Positions 51,122 to 59,876 of a stretch of 64,000 bases of DNA are shown here, piece after piece. Position numbers and translations under genes: made by a program. The notes under the pieces are model-generated. The model saw only the letters and a list, made by a program, of their open reading frames with translations. It searched no databases and was not told the origin of the DNA. The stretch covers positions 248,001-312,000 of the forward strand of contig JAWLHE010000003.1 of assembly GCA_041690495.1 (NCBI GenBank), given 5' to 3'. The first letter of the stretch is position 1. Each line of letters opens with the position of its first letter. Origin of the DNA: DATAAP01 sp041690495 (GTDB lineage Bacteria > Pseudomonadota > Alphaproteobacteria > CACIAM-22H2).

Positions 51122-51814
51122 GTGACCGCCCTCAAGCTCATCGTGAAGCCGATCGAGGCCGATTTCAGCTTCAGAAATCAGGTCTACCACGCGCTGAAGC
51201 AGGCGATCACGTCGATGAACATCTATGACAGCCGGGACGAGCTGCGGCTCGACGAGCGGCGCCTGTCGCAGGATCTCGGCGTCAGCCGCACGCCGATTCG
51301 CGAAGCGATGAACCGGCTCGAGCAGGAAGGATTCGTGCGCTCGATCCCGCGCCGCGGCGTGTTCGTGGTGCGCAAGACCAAGAAAGAGCTGCTCGAGATG
51401 ATCCAGGTCTGGGCCGCGCTCGAGAGCATGGCGGCCCGGCTGATCACGCTCAATGCCACCGACCAGGAGATCGCAAAGTTGCGCGAACTCTTCGTCGAGT
51501 TCCGCAGGGGCCATGAGCCGCGCGCCCATATCGACGAATACTCTGATGCGAATATCCGCTTCCATCAGGCCATTGTGAACATGAGCCGCAACCAGCTCCT
51601 GATCGACACGATGGCCAACCTGTTCATCCACATGCGCTCGATCCGCCGGCGCACGATCTCCGAAAAGGATCGCGCCAACCGCTCGATCATCGATCATCTG
51701 AACATCATCGAGGCGCTCGAGCGCCGCGAGACCGATCGCGCAGAGGATCTGGTGAGGCGGCACAGCCTCGACCTCGCGGCGCATGTGGAGAAGAACGTCA
51801 ACTATCTGGACTGA
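51122..51814 (+). CDS. GntR-family (FCD/FadR group) transcriptional regulator
   Basis: A 230-residue regulator. The winged helix at residues ~15-85 has RNQVYHALKQAI, LRLDERRLSQDLGVSRTPIREAMNRLEQEGFV and RGVFV. The FCD ligand-binding domain (about 95-220) has IDEYSDANIRFHQAIV with a metal/ligand Asp and His, and IIDHLNIIEALERRETDRAEDLVRRH. FCD proteins sense small carboxylates. Oxalate, oxalyl-CoA or formate derivatives are natural candidates here. GTG start at 51122. It is divergent from the transporter and 72 bases upstream of oxc, and probably controls both directions through the palindromes. Confidence 0.92.
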   Translation: MTALKLIVKPIEADFSFRNQVYHALKQAITSMNIYDSRDELRLDERRLSQDLGVSRTPIREAMNRLEQEGFVRSIPRRGVFVVRKTKKELLEMIQVWAALESMAARLITLNATDQEIAKLRELFVEFRRGHEPRAHIDEYSDANIRFHQAIVNMSRNQLLIDTMANLFIHMRSIRRRTISEKDRANRSIIDHLNIIEALERRETDRAEDLVRRHSLDLAAHVEKNVNYLD

Positions 51815-51886
51815 GCGACGGCCGCACGCCCTGGCATTCCGCAACGACCGGGCTGCGGTGCAAACAAGATACCGAGGAGGAGACAG

Positions 51887-53638
51887 ATGGCCGAGGGTAC
51901 CAGCACGGCGAAGACCGCCAAGACCGCCCCGCCCGCGGCGGACGACACGCAGGACCTGACGGATGGCTTCCATCTGATCATCGATGCGCTCAAGCTGAAC
52001 GGCCTCACCACGATCTACGGCGTGCCCGGCATTCCGATCACCGATTTCGGCCGCATGGCGCAGGCCGAGGGCATCCGCGTTCTGTCGTTTCGCCACGAGC
52101 AGAACGCGGGCTACGCCGCCGCGATAGCTGGCTTCCTGACCAGGAAGCCCGGCATCTGCCTCACCGTCTCGGCACCCGGCTTCCTCAACGGCCTGACGGC
52201 GCTGGCCCACGCCACGACCAACTGCTTCCCGATGATCCTGATCTCGGGCTCGTCGGAGCGCGAGATCGTCGACCTGCAGCAGGGCGACTACGAGGAGATG
52301 GACCAGCTGGCCATCGCGAAGCCGCTGTGCAAGGCGGCCTACCGCATACTTCACGCCGCCGATATCGGCATCGGTGTCGCGCGCGCGATCCGTGCCGCCG
52401 TTTCGGGCCGCCCGGGCGGCGTCTATCTCGACCTGCCGGCCAAGCTGTTCGGCCAGGTGATGAACGCCGAAGCCGGCAGGAAGTCGCTGGTCAAGGTCAT
52501 AGACCCGGCACCGGCGCAGATCCCTGCCCCCGCTTCGGTCAAGCGCGCCCTCGACGTGCTCAAGAGCGCCAAGCGCCCGCTGATCATTCTCGGCAAGGGG
52601 GCTTCGTATGCGCAGGCGGACGACGCCATCCGCGCGTTCGTCGAGAAGACCGGCGCCCCCTTCCTGCCGATGAGCATGGCCAAGGGTCTGCTGCCCGACA
52701 CGCATCCGCAGTGCGCCGGCGCCGCCCGTTCAACGGTGCTGAAGGACTCCGACGTCGTCATGCTGATCGGCGCCCGGCTCAACTGGCTGCTGTCGCACGG
52801 CAAGGGCAAGACCTGGGGCGACGCACCGAAGAGGTTCATCCAGATCGACATCGAGCCCAAGGAGATGGACAGCAATGTCGAGATCGTGGCCCCGGTGGTC
52901 GGCGATATCGGCTCCTGCGTCCAGGCGTTCCTCGACGCGATGGGCGGCAAGTGGAATCCTCCGCCCGCCGAGTGGATCAACGCCGTCAAGGCGAAGCGCG
53001 ACGAGAATGTCGCCAAGATGGCGCCGCGGCTGATGAACAATAACGTGCCGATGGACTATCACGGCGCGCTCGGGGCGCTCCGCGCCATCATCAAGGAGCG
53101 GCCGGACACGATCCTGGTCAACGAAGGCGCCAACACGCTCGATCTCGCCCGCGGCATCATCGACATATACAAGCCGCGCAAGCGCCTTGATGTCGGCACC
53201 TGGGGTGTCATGGGCATCGGCATGGGCCAGGCGATTGCTGCCACCGTGGAGACCGGCAATCCCGTGCTGGCGGTCGAGGGCGACAGCGCCTTCGGCTTCA
53301 GCGGCATGGAGATCGAGACGATCTGCCGCTACAACCTTCCGGTCTGCATTGTCATCTTCAACAACAACGGCATCTATCGCGGCACTGACGTCAATCCGGC
53401 CGGCACCGACCCGGCGCCGACCGTGTTCGTGAAGGACGCGCGCTACGACAAGATGATGGAGGCCTTCGGGGGCGTGGGCGTCAACGCGACGTCGCCCGAC
53501 GACCTGAAGCGCGCCGTGAGCGCGGCGCTGGACTCGGGCAAGCCGACGCTGATCAACGCGGTGATCGATCCCAAGGCGGGCTCCGAGAGCGGCCGTATCG
53601 GCAACCTCAACCCGCAAAGCGTGCTGAAGAAGAAGTAG
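51887..53638 (+). CDS. oxc: Oxalyl-CoA decarboxylase
   Basis: Thiamine-diphosphate enzyme converting oxalyl-CoA to formyl-CoA plus CO2. 583 residues. After a Thr/Ala-rich start come IYGVPGIPITDFGRMAQ and FRHEQNAGYAAAIAGF with catalytic Glu71. The central domain has KRPLIILGKGASYAQAD, and the ThDP/Mg site is EGDSAFGFSGMEIETICRYN with IVIFNNNGIYRG. FLNGLTALAHATTNCFPMI is close to characterised oxalate enzymes. ATG 51887 follows GAGGAGGAGA. The next gene is its partner frc, 81 bases on. Confidence 0.97.
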   Translation: MAEGTSTAKTAKTAPPAADDTQDLTDGFHLIIDALKLNGLTTIYGVPGIPITDFGRMAQAEGIRVLSFRHEQNAGYAAAIAGFLTRKPGICLTVSAPGFLNGLTALAHATTNCFPMILISGSSEREIVDLQQGDYEEMDQLAIAKPLCKAAYRILHAADIGIGVARAIRAAVSGRPGGVYLDLPAKLFGQVMNAEAGRKSLVKVIDPAPAQIPAPASVKRALDVLKSAKRPLIILGKGASYAQADDAIRAFVEKTGAPFLPMSMAKGLLPDTHPQCAGAARSTVLKDSDVVMLIGARLNWLLSHGKGKTWGDAPKRFIQIDIEPKEMDSNVEIVAPVVGDIGSCVQAFLDAMGGKWNPPPAEWINAVKAKRDENVAKMAPRLMNNNVPMDYHGALGALRAIIKERPDTILVNEGANTLDLARGIIDIYKPRKRLDVGTWGVMGIGMGQAIAATVETGNPVLAVEGDSAFGFSGMEIETICRYNLPVCIVIFNNNGIYRGTDVNPAGTDPAPTVFVKDARYDKMMEAFGGVGVNATSPDDLKRAVSAALDSGKPTLINAVIDPKAGSESGRIGNLNPQSVLKKK

Positions 53639-53719
53639 CCCTTGCCGGATGCGGCGCGGGCACGACGTGGCGCGCCGCCGATCCGGATACCCGATCGAGT
53701 GAGCTTGGAGGACGAAGAG

Positions 53720-55165
53720 ATGGCCAGGAAGCAGAAGAAGGCGCCCCGCGCCAAGACGAAAACCGCGGCAAAGAAGCCGGCACGCAGGGCGGTCAAGCTC
53801 GCCGCTGCGCGCAAGCCGGCCGCGAAGGCCAACGGCAACGGCGCGCTGCCGAAGCCGTCGAGCAAGCCGTTCGGCCACGCCGGCAAGGCGCTCGAAGGCG
53901 TGCGCATTCTCGACTTCACGCATGTGCAGTCGGGACCGACCTGTACCCAGCTGCTCGCCTGGTTCGGCGCCGACGTAATCAAGATCGAACGCCCGGGCAT
54001 CGGCGACATCACGCGCGGCCAGCTTCGCGACGTGCCGAACGCCGACAGCCTCTATTTCACGATGCTCAACCACAACAAGCGCTCGATCACGGTCGACTCC
54101 AAGAACCCGCAGGGCAAGCGGGTGATCGACGAGCTCATCAAGAAATGCGACGTGCTGGTCGAGAATTTCGCCCCGGGCGCGCTCGACCGCATGGGCTTCA
54201 CCTGGGAGTACATCCACAAGCTCAACCCGCGCATCATCGTCGCCTCGGTCAAGGGCTTCGGCCCCGGCCCGTATGAGGACTGCAAGGTCTACGAGAACGT
54301 GGCGCAGTGCACCGGCGGCGCCGCCTCCACCACCGGCTTCCGCGAGGGCCCACCCCTCGTCACGGGCGCCCAGATCGGCGACTCCGGCACCGGGCTCCAT
54401 CTGGCGCTCGGCATCGTGACGGCGCTCTACCAGCGCACCCGCACCGGACGCGGTCAGCGCGTGCTGTGCGCGATGCAGGACGGCGTGCTCAACCTCTGCC
54501 GCGTCAAGCTGCGCGACCAGCAGCGCCTCAAGCACGGACCGCTCAAGGAGTACAGCCAGTACGGCGAGGGCATCCCGTTCGGCGATGCAGTGCCCCGCGC
54601 CGGCAACGATTCGGGCGGCGGCCAGCCGGGCTGGATCCTCAAGTGCAAGGGCTGGGAGACCGATCCCAACGCCTACATCTATTTCATCACCCAGGCGCCG
54701 GTCTGGGAGGCGATCTGCGACGTCATCGGCGAACCCGGCTGGAAGACCGATCCCGAGTACGCGACACCGCCGGCGCGGCTGCCGAAGCTCAAGGCGATCT
54801 TCAATCGCATCGAGCAGTGGACCATGACCAAGACGAAGTTCGAGGCCATGGACATCCTCAACAAGTACGACATCCCGTGCGGGCCGATCCTATCGATGAA
54901 GGAGATCGCCCAGGACGAATCGCTTCGCAAGACCGGCACGGTGGTCGAGGTCGATCATCCGACCCGCGGCAAGTACCTGACCGTCGGCAATCCGATCAAG
55001 CTGTCCGACTCAGTTTCGGAGGTGAAGCGCTCGCCGCTGCTTGGCGAGCACACCGACGAGATCCTCAAGAGCGTGCTCGGCTTCAAGCCGGCGGACATCG
55101 CCGAGATCAAGGAATCCGGAGCGCTTGGCGGGCAGAAGAACGCAGGCGCGAAGGCCGCGGCCTGA
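53720..55165 (+). CDS. frc: Formyl-CoA:oxalate CoA-transferase
   Basis: Class III CoA transferase that moves CoA from formyl-CoA to oxalate, giving oxalyl-CoA and formate. 481 residues. The core has LEGVRILDFTHVQSGPTCTQ, the catalytic aspartate Asp221 in QIGDSGTGLHLALG, GRGQRVLCAMQDGVLN and the late LGEHTDEIL. It carries an unusual ~50-residue Lys/Ala-rich N-terminal extension (ARKQKKAPRAKTKTAAKK and onward), which characterised Frc proteins of about 425 residues lack. ATG 53720 follows GGAGGA by eight bases. It lies between oxc and the formyl-THF gene in one transcript. Confidence 0.96.
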   Translation: MARKQKKAPRAKTKTAAKKPARRAVKLAAARKPAAKANGNGALPKPSSKPFGHAGKALEGVRILDFTHVQSGPTCTQLLAWFGADVIKIERPGIGDITRGQLRDVPNADSLYFTMLNHNKRSITVDSKNPQGKRVIDELIKKCDVLVENFAPGALDRMGFTWEYIHKLNPRIIVASVKGFGPGPYEDCKVYENVAQCTGGAASTTGFREGPPLVTGAQIGDSGTGLHLALGIVTALYQRTRTGRGQRVLCAMQDGVLNLCRVKLRDQQRLKHGPLKEYSQYGEGIPFGDAVPRAGNDSGGGQPGWILKCKGWETDPNAYIYFITQAPVWEAICDVIGEPGWKTDPEYATPPARLPKLKAIFNRIEQWTMTKTKFEAMDILNKYDIPCGPILSMKEIAQDESLRKTGTVVEVDHPTRGKYLTVGNPIKLSDSVSEVKRSPLLGEHTDEILKSVLGFKPADIAEIKESGALGGQKNAGAKAAA

Positions 55166-55190
55166 ACGAAGAGACATCGGGGAGTTTGCA

Positions 55191-56108
55191 ATGCGGATCG
55201 TGGTTCATGGCCAGCAGGCCTTCGGCAAAGCGGTTCTGGAGGCTTTGCTCAAGCGCGGCGACAACGTCATCGCCGTCTATGCAGCACCGGAGAAGGAAGG
55301 ACAGAAGATCGACCCATTGAAGGAGGCGGCCCTCGCCGCCAATCTTCCGGTCTACCAGCCGAAGTCCTACCGCAAGCCGGAGGTGTGGGAGCAGTTCGCC
55401 GCGCTCAAGCCGGACCTGCAGGTGATGGCTTATGTCACGCTGTTCGTGCCGGAGGAGTTCCTCAACATCCCGACCCACGGCTCGATCCAGTACCACCCCT
55501 CGCTGCTGCCGCGGCATCGGGGCCCGAGCTCGATCAACTGGCCGATTATCCAGGGCGCGACCAAGACCGGCTTGTCGATCTTCTGGCCCGACAACGGACT
55601 CGATACCGGGCCGATCCTTCTGCAGAAGGAAACGCCGATCAAGGACGACGACACGCTTGGCAGCATCTATTTCGACCGGCTCTACCCGATGGGGGTGCAG
55701 GCGATGCTCGAGGCGATCGACCTGGTCAAGGCCGGCAAGGCGCCGAAGATCAAGCAGGACGAGTCGCAGGCGACCTATGAGAGCTGGTGCAAGGCCGAGG
55801 ATGTCGAGATCGACTGGTCGAAGCCGCAGCAGCAGGTGTGGAATCTGATCCGCGGTTCCAATCCGCAGCCTGGCGCATGGACCAAGTTCAACGGCAAGGT
55901 CCTGCAGATCTTCGACGCTGCGAAGGCTCCGGCAAAGCCGGGTGCTGCGCCCGGCGAGGTGACGGAGATCACCGCCGACGGCTTCACCGTCGCGTGCAGC
56001 GACGGCCAGATCGCCGTCAAGCGCGTCAAGCCGGCCGATGCGCCGAAGCAGAAAGCGGCCGAGTTCGTCGCTGCCAGCGGCCTCAAGGCCGGGACGAAAC
56101 TCGGCTGA
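55191..56108 (+). CDS. 10-formyltetrahydrofolate hydrolase/formyltransferase-like protein
   Basis: A 305-residue protein with a formyl-transferase N domain and C-terminal barrel. It resembles the N-terminal hydrolase module of ALDH1L1 more than methionyl-tRNA formyltransferase. Shared features are HGSIQYHPSLLPRHRG (His102), INWPIIQGATKTG, SIFWPDNGLDTGPILLQKE (Asp138), AMLEAIDLVKAGKAP and GSNPQPGAWTKFNG. The spacing of His102 and Asp138 equals that of the catalytic pair in ALDH1L1 (106 and 142). It would exchange formyl groups with tetrahydrofolate. Position between frc and fhs suggests C1 transfer or formate release from 10-formyl-THF. ATG 55191 follows GGGGAG. Confidence 0.85.
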   Translation: MRIVVHGQQAFGKAVLEALLKRGDNVIAVYAAPEKEGQKIDPLKEAALAANLPVYQPKSYRKPEVWEQFAALKPDLQVMAYVTLFVPEEFLNIPTHGSIQYHPSLLPRHRGPSSINWPIIQGATKTGLSIFWPDNGLDTGPILLQKETPIKDDDTLGSIYFDRLYPMGVQAMLEAIDLVKAGKAPKIKQDESQATYESWCKAEDVEIDWSKPQQQVWNLIRGSNPQPGAWTKFNGKVLQIFDAAKAPAKPGAAPGEVTEITADGFTVACSDGQIAVKRVKPADAPKQKAAEFVAASGLKAGTKLG

Positions 56109-56123
56109 ACAGTATTTTTCCAA

Positions 56124-56189
56124 CTGTCATGCCCGGACTTGACCCGGGCATCCAGACTGGACCCTCGGGTCAAGCCCGAGGGTGACAAT
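56124..56189. repeat. Dispersed double-hairpin repeat, copy B
   Basis: A 66-bp inverted copy of the repeat at 4634-4717: TGCCCGGACTTGACCCGGGCA followed by CCCTCGGGTCAAGCCCGAGGG, with outer ends ACTGTCA and TGACAAT. It starts 16 bases after the stop of the formyl-THF gene and ends 31 bases before fhs. Confidence 0.8.
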
Positions 56190-56219
56190 CAAAGAGATGA
56201 AGGACTCGAGGGGACGAGA

Positions 56220-57926
56220 ATGCGCGATCCGAAAGAACAGCACGCCAAGCCGAAATCCGACATCGAGATCTCGCAGGCGGCACAGATGCGGCCGATCCTC
56301 GAGATGGCCAAGGAGAAGCTCGGCATCGATGCCAAGAACCTCGATCCCTACGGCCACTACAAGGCGAAGGTCTCGCTCGACTACGTCCGCTCGCTGCAGA
56401 GCCGGCCGAACGGCAAGCTGATCCTGGTCTCGGCGATCACGCCGACCACGGCGGGCGAAGGCAAGACGACGACCACCGTCGGCCTCGGCGACGCCCTCAA
56501 CCACATCGGCAAGAAGGCGATCATCTGCCTGCGCGAGCCGAGCCTCGGCCCCTGCTTCGGCATGAAGGGCGGTGCGGCCGGCGGCGGCTATGCCCAGGTT
56601 GTGCCGATGGAGGACATCAACCTCCACTTCACCGGCGACTTCCACGCGATCGAGTCCGCCAACAACCTGCTTGCGGCGCTGATCGACAATCACATCTACT
56701 GGGGCAATTCGCTCGGCATCGATCCGCGCCGCGTCACCTGGCGCCGCGCCATGGACATGAACGACCGTGCGCTGCGCCAGATCGTCAACTCGCTCGGCGG
56801 TGTGGCCAACGGCTATCCGCGCGAGGACGGGTTCGACATCGTCGTCGCCTCCGAAGTCATGGCCATCTTCTGCCTTGCCACCGACCTCAAGGACCTGCAG
56901 CGCCGGCTCGGCAACATCATCGTCGGCTACACCCGCGACCGGAAGCCGGTGCGCGCGGCGGACCTCAAGGCCGCCGGCCCGATGACCGCCCTGCTCAAGG
57001 ACGCGCTGGCGCCGAACCTGGTGCAGACGCTGGAGAACAACCCCGCCTTCATCCATGGCGGCCCGTTTGCCAACATCGCGCATGGCTGCAACTCCGTGCT
57101 GGCGACGACGACCGCTCTGAAGCTCGCCGACTACGTCGTCACCGAGGCGGGCTTCGGCGCCGATCTGGGTGCGGAGAAGTTCCTCGACATCAAGTGCCGC
57201 AAGGCCGGGCTGAAGCCCGACTGCGTCGTGCTGGTGGCGACGATCCGCGCCCTCAAGATGCATGGCGGCGTCGCCAAGGACGCCCTGAAGACCGAGAATC
57301 TCGAGGCGCTCAAGAAGGGCATCACCAATCTCGCGCGCCACGTCACCAACGTGCAGAAATTCGGTCTTCCGGTCGTCGTCTCGATCAACCGCTTCTCGGC
57401 CGACACGCCGGCGGAGATCGACCTCGTCAAGAAGGCCTGTGCCGATCTCGGCGTCGAGGCGATCATGGCCGACCACTGGGCGGCCGGCGGCGCCGGTGCC
57501 GCCGACGTGGCGCACGCAGTGGTACGCACGATCGAGAACAAGCCGGCGAAGAACTTCAAGTTCCTCTACCAGGACGATCTGCCGCTCTGGGAGAAGATGC
57601 GGACCATCGCCCAGCAGATCTACGGCGCGCGCGACATCACCGCCGACAAGAAGGTGCGCGACCAGATCGCCGAGCTGCAGGGCGCCGGCTTCGGGCATTA
57701 CCCGATCTGCGTCGCCAAGACCCAGTACAGCTTCTCGACCGACCCCAACCTCAAGGGCGCGCCGAGCGACCACATCGTGCCGATCCGCGAGGTGCGCGTG
57801 TCGGCCGGGGCGGAATTCCTGGTCTTCATCTGCGGCGAGATCATGACCATGCCCGGCCTGCCGAAGGTACCGGCCGCCAACAGCATCGAGGTCACCGGCG
57901 ACGGCAAGATCACCGGGCTGTTCTGA
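56220..57926 (+). CDS. fhs: Formate-tetrahydrofolate ligase
   Basis: ATP-dependent joining of formate and tetrahydrofolate to 10-formyl-THF. 568 residues, the normal size. The N-terminal P-loop-type motif is TPTTAGEGKTTTTVG (from residue 74), followed by REPSLGPCFGMKGGAAGGGYAQV split by family conventions, NLHFTGDFHAIESANN and HGCNSVLATTTALKLADYVV. FTHFS signature segments are intact. ATG 56220 follows GGGGACGAG; a longer open frame runs back through repeat B and is not coding. It closes the rightward oxalate operon, letting formate enter C1 metabolism. Confidence 0.97.
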   Translation: MRDPKEQHAKPKSDIEISQAAQMRPILEMAKEKLGIDAKNLDPYGHYKAKVSLDYVRSLQSRPNGKLILVSAITPTTAGEGKTTTTVGLGDALNHIGKKAIICLREPSLGPCFGMKGGAAGGGYAQVVPMEDINLHFTGDFHAIESANNLLAALIDNHIYWGNSLGIDPRRVTWRRAMDMNDRALRQIVNSLGGVANGYPREDGFDIVVASEVMAIFCLATDLKDLQRRLGNIIVGYTRDRKPVRAADLKAAGPMTALLKDALAPNLVQTLENNPAFIHGGPFANIAHGCNSVLATTTALKLADYVVTEAGFGADLGAEKFLDIKCRKAGLKPDCVVLVATIRALKMHGGVAKDALKTENLEALKKGITNLARHVTNVQKFGLPVVVSINRFSADTPAEIDLVKKACADLGVEAIMADHWAAGGAGAADVAHAVVRTIENKPAKNFKFLYQDDLPLWEKMRTIAQQIYGARDITADKKVRDQIAELQGAGFGHYPICVAKTQYSFSTDPNLKGAPSDHIVPIREVRVSAGAEFLVFICGEIMTMPGLPKVPAANSIEVTGDGKITGLF

Positions 57927-57957
57927 CCGGCCCGCCGCGGCTGTTTCGGTATTTCAC

Positions 57958-57986
57958 GGGGAAGTGCGGCGCACCGCGCTTCCCCG
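57958..57986. terminator. Hairpin after fhs
   Basis: GGGGAAGTGCGG and CCGCGCTTCCCC pair with a single G-T wobble, around a short CGCA loop. It starts 32 bases after the fhs stop and likely ends the oxalate operon. No T-run follows, so it may work with Rho or act as a 3'-end stabiliser. Confidence 0.6.
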
Positions 57987-58222
57987 ATCTGCTTCGGGGC
58001 GATCCGGACGAAGCATCGCATGAAGCAGTCAAGCCCCTGATTTTATGAGATAACTCCGGCCTGCTTCACTGCTTCACCTGATTCTGCAGTTACTCTTCCC
58101 GACCCCCGTCAGCGGAGGCCGGAATTGGCCCTTGACTCCTTCAACATCCCCAAGCATCCCCCCGCCCGGTCAAACCCGGCGGCATGAGGGGGCCACGGCC
58201 GCCCGCGCAGCAGCTCCTGAAG

Positions 58223-58314
58223 AAACGCCCGCCGGTCCGGCGACGCGGCGGGCGTTATTCTCCGCGCGGATTCGAGCAGAACGGCACACGGCGTCAATAC
58301 GGTTTCTTTGCGCC
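58223..58314 (-). repeat. Two-copy non-coding element, copy 2
   Basis: Read on the minus strand it gives AAAGAAACCGTATTGACG, a 16-base gap from TTGAC(G), TCGAATCCGCGCGG and a hairpin with arms CGCCCGCCG/CGGCGGGCG ending GTTTC. It matches copy 1 at 22721-22814, including the TTGAC to TCGAAT spacing. TCCGCGCGGA here is a perfect palindrome. The loop sequence differs while both stems are kept. Confidence 0.6.
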
Positions 58315-58364
58315 CGACGACCCGCCTAGGAAGGTGCCGCCGGGATCGGTTAAGGTCCGGCTCC

Positions 58365-59375
58365 ATGAAAATCTGCATCTTCGGAGTAGGCGCCATGGGC
58401 GGGCTGCTCGGCGTGAAACTGGCGGCGGCGGGCCATGACGTCTCGTTCGTGGCGCGCGGCGCCCATCTCGAAGCGATGCGTGGCAAGGGGGCCACGCTGC
58501 TGAGCGAGGGCCGCTCGATTGCCGCGCGCCCCGCCTGCAGCGACCGGCCGGACGACCTCGGACCGCAGGAAGCGGTCATCCTCGCGGTCAAGGCGACCGC
58601 GGCATCGGACGCCGCACGCGCCATGCGCCCGCTGCTCGGCCCCGACACGATGGTCGTCACCGCCATGAACGGCGTGCCGTTCTGGTACTTCTACAAGCTG
58701 CCGGGTCCGTGGACCGACCACCGCCTGACCAGCATCGATCCGGATGGGGCGCAGTGGGACGGCATCGGGCCGGGCCGGGCCATCGGCTGCGTCGTCTATG
58801 CCGCGGGAGAGGTCGAGGCGCCGGGCGTGATCCGCCATCTCTCCGGCAACCGCTTCATCGTCGGCGAGATCGACGGCAGCGAGAGTACGCGCGTTCGCCG
58901 GCTGGCCGAGGCGCTGGAGGGCGCCGAATTCGACGCACCGGTGAGCCGCGACATCCGCAAGGATCTGTGGGGCAAGCTGTGGGGCAACTTGTCCTTCAAT
59001 CCGGTCAGCGTGCTGACCGGGGCGACGCTCGACGTGCTGGCGAGCGACCCGGACAGCCAGGCGCCGATTCGCGCGATGATGCTCGAAGCGCAGGCGGTTG
59101 CGCAGCAGCTCGGCGTCACGTTCGCCATGGACGTCGACCGGCGCATCGCCATGGCGGCAGAGGTCGGCGCGCACAAGACCTCGATGCTGCAGGATCTCGA
59201 GCGCGGCCGGCCGATGGAGATCGACGGCCTGCTCGGCGCGGTGGTCGAGATGGCGCGGCTGGTCGGCGTCGCGACGCCGATGTGCGACACGATCCTCGGC
59301 CTGGTCCGCCAGCGCGCCCGAGTCGCGGCCGCCGCGGCGCAGGCACGGGGCGCGCCGGCGCGTGCGACTCGCTGA
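58365..59375 (+). CDS. 2-dehydropantoate 2-reductase family protein
   Basis: A 336-residue ketopantoate-reductase-fold enzyme. The NADP motif is FGVGAMGGLLGVKLAAAGH; then VILAVKATA, TMVVTAMNGVPFWYF and the C-terminal domain with RKDLWGKLWGNLSFNPVS and HKTSMLQDLERGRPMEIDGL. All match the ApbA/PanE family. It may be the pantothenate-pathway enzyme or a paralogue acting on other 2-keto acids; bacteria often have several. ATG 58365 starts the Rossmann fold directly. It is separated from the oxalate operon by hairpins and the two-copy element, so it is probably independent of it. Confidence 0.9.
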   Translation: MKICIFGVGAMGGLLGVKLAAAGHDVSFVARGAHLEAMRGKGATLLSEGRSIAARPACSDRPDDLGPQEAVILAVKATAASDAARAMRPLLGPDTMVVTAMNGVPFWYFYKLPGPWTDHRLTSIDPDGAQWDGIGPGRAIGCVVYAAGEVEAPGVIRHLSGNRFIVGEIDGSESTRVRRLAEALEGAEFDAPVSRDIRKDLWGKLWGNLSFNPVSVLTGATLDVLASDPDSQAPIRAMMLEAQAVAQQLGVTFAMDVDRRIAMAAEVGAHKTSMLQDLERGRPMEIDGLLGAVVEMARLVGVATPMCDTILGLVRQRARVAAAAAQARGAPARATR

Positions 59376-59499
59376 TTTTCCGGCGTTTCCCGTCAACGCC
59401 TAGCGGTTTAAGCCATCCTTAACCACCATGGGTTGTTATGTCGTTACCGGATTCTTGAACGCACGGGCGGCCTGGCGGGCAGCCCGAAACGGGGACGAC

Positions 59500-59709
59500 A
59501 TGAACTACGCGAACCAGCACCGCAGCCGCACGATCCAGATCTGCCCGTGGTGCCAACGGCCGACCCAGGCGATCTGGGTCCACGGGCACGGGCAATGCAT
59601 GCACTGCCGCACCAATATTGACCCGTGCTGCGGCGGCGACGAAATCATTCCCTCGGGCGGCGACCCGGAGAACCCGCGCGTGCTGCGCCCGGTCCGTCCG
59701 GCGGCATGA
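59500..59709 (+). CDS. Small zinc-ribbon-like protein
   Basis: A 69-residue protein with CPWC and CMHC pairs 18 residues apart and a later CC, in the setting IQICPWCQRPTQAIWVHGHG and QCMHCRTNIDPCCGG. It looks like a treble-clef or zinc-ribbon protein. ATG 59500 follows GGGGACGAC; an in-frame ATG at 59428 would add 24 residues without a clear site. The stop overlaps the start of the next tiny gene (ATGA). The function is unknown. Confidence 0.7.
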   Translation: MNYANQHRSRTIQICPWCQRPTQAIWVHGHGQCMHCRTNIDPCCGGDEIIPSGGDPENPRVLRPVRPAA

Positions 59710-59876
59710 CCGCAAGCCCCTGCGTCGCGGTCTGCCGCCTCGATCCCCAGACCCAGGTCTGCGTCGGCTGCGGCCGCACCATCGCCGAAATCGCGGCGTG
59801 GCCGGCACTCTCCGATGCCGAGCGCGCGACAATCATCCGCCGCCTCGAGGCGAGCCGCGCCCGCTCCGGAGCCTGA
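59706..59876 (+). CDS. DUF1289 family protein
   Basis: A 56-residue protein with SPCVAVCRLDPQTQVCVGCGRTIAEIAAW, the four-cysteine pattern of DUF1289 (C-x3-C, then C-x2-C), and a charged helix after it. These small proteins are thought to bind a metal or Fe-S cluster, but their role is not known. ATG 59706 overlaps the stop of the preceding gene, so the two are translationally coupled. Confidence 0.88.
   Translation: MTASPCVAVCRLDPQTQVCVGCGRTIAEIAAWPALSDAERATIIRRLEASRARSGA

Larger units (their letters stand above)
57927..58364. other. 438-base intergenic region after fhs
   Basis: No gene was found here. It holds, in order, a strong hairpin just after fhs (57958-57986), two complementary GTGAAGC units (58063-58078), a run of C-rich spacer, and copy 2 of the two-copy non-coding element (58223-58314). 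The next coding sequence starts at 58365. Confidence 0.7.

Noticed and set aside
51860..51880. A third copy of the palindromic operator just before oxc (GGTGCAAACAAGATACC)
   Set aside because: Its half sites are two bases too far apart and the left arm does not match. Only ATACC is shared.
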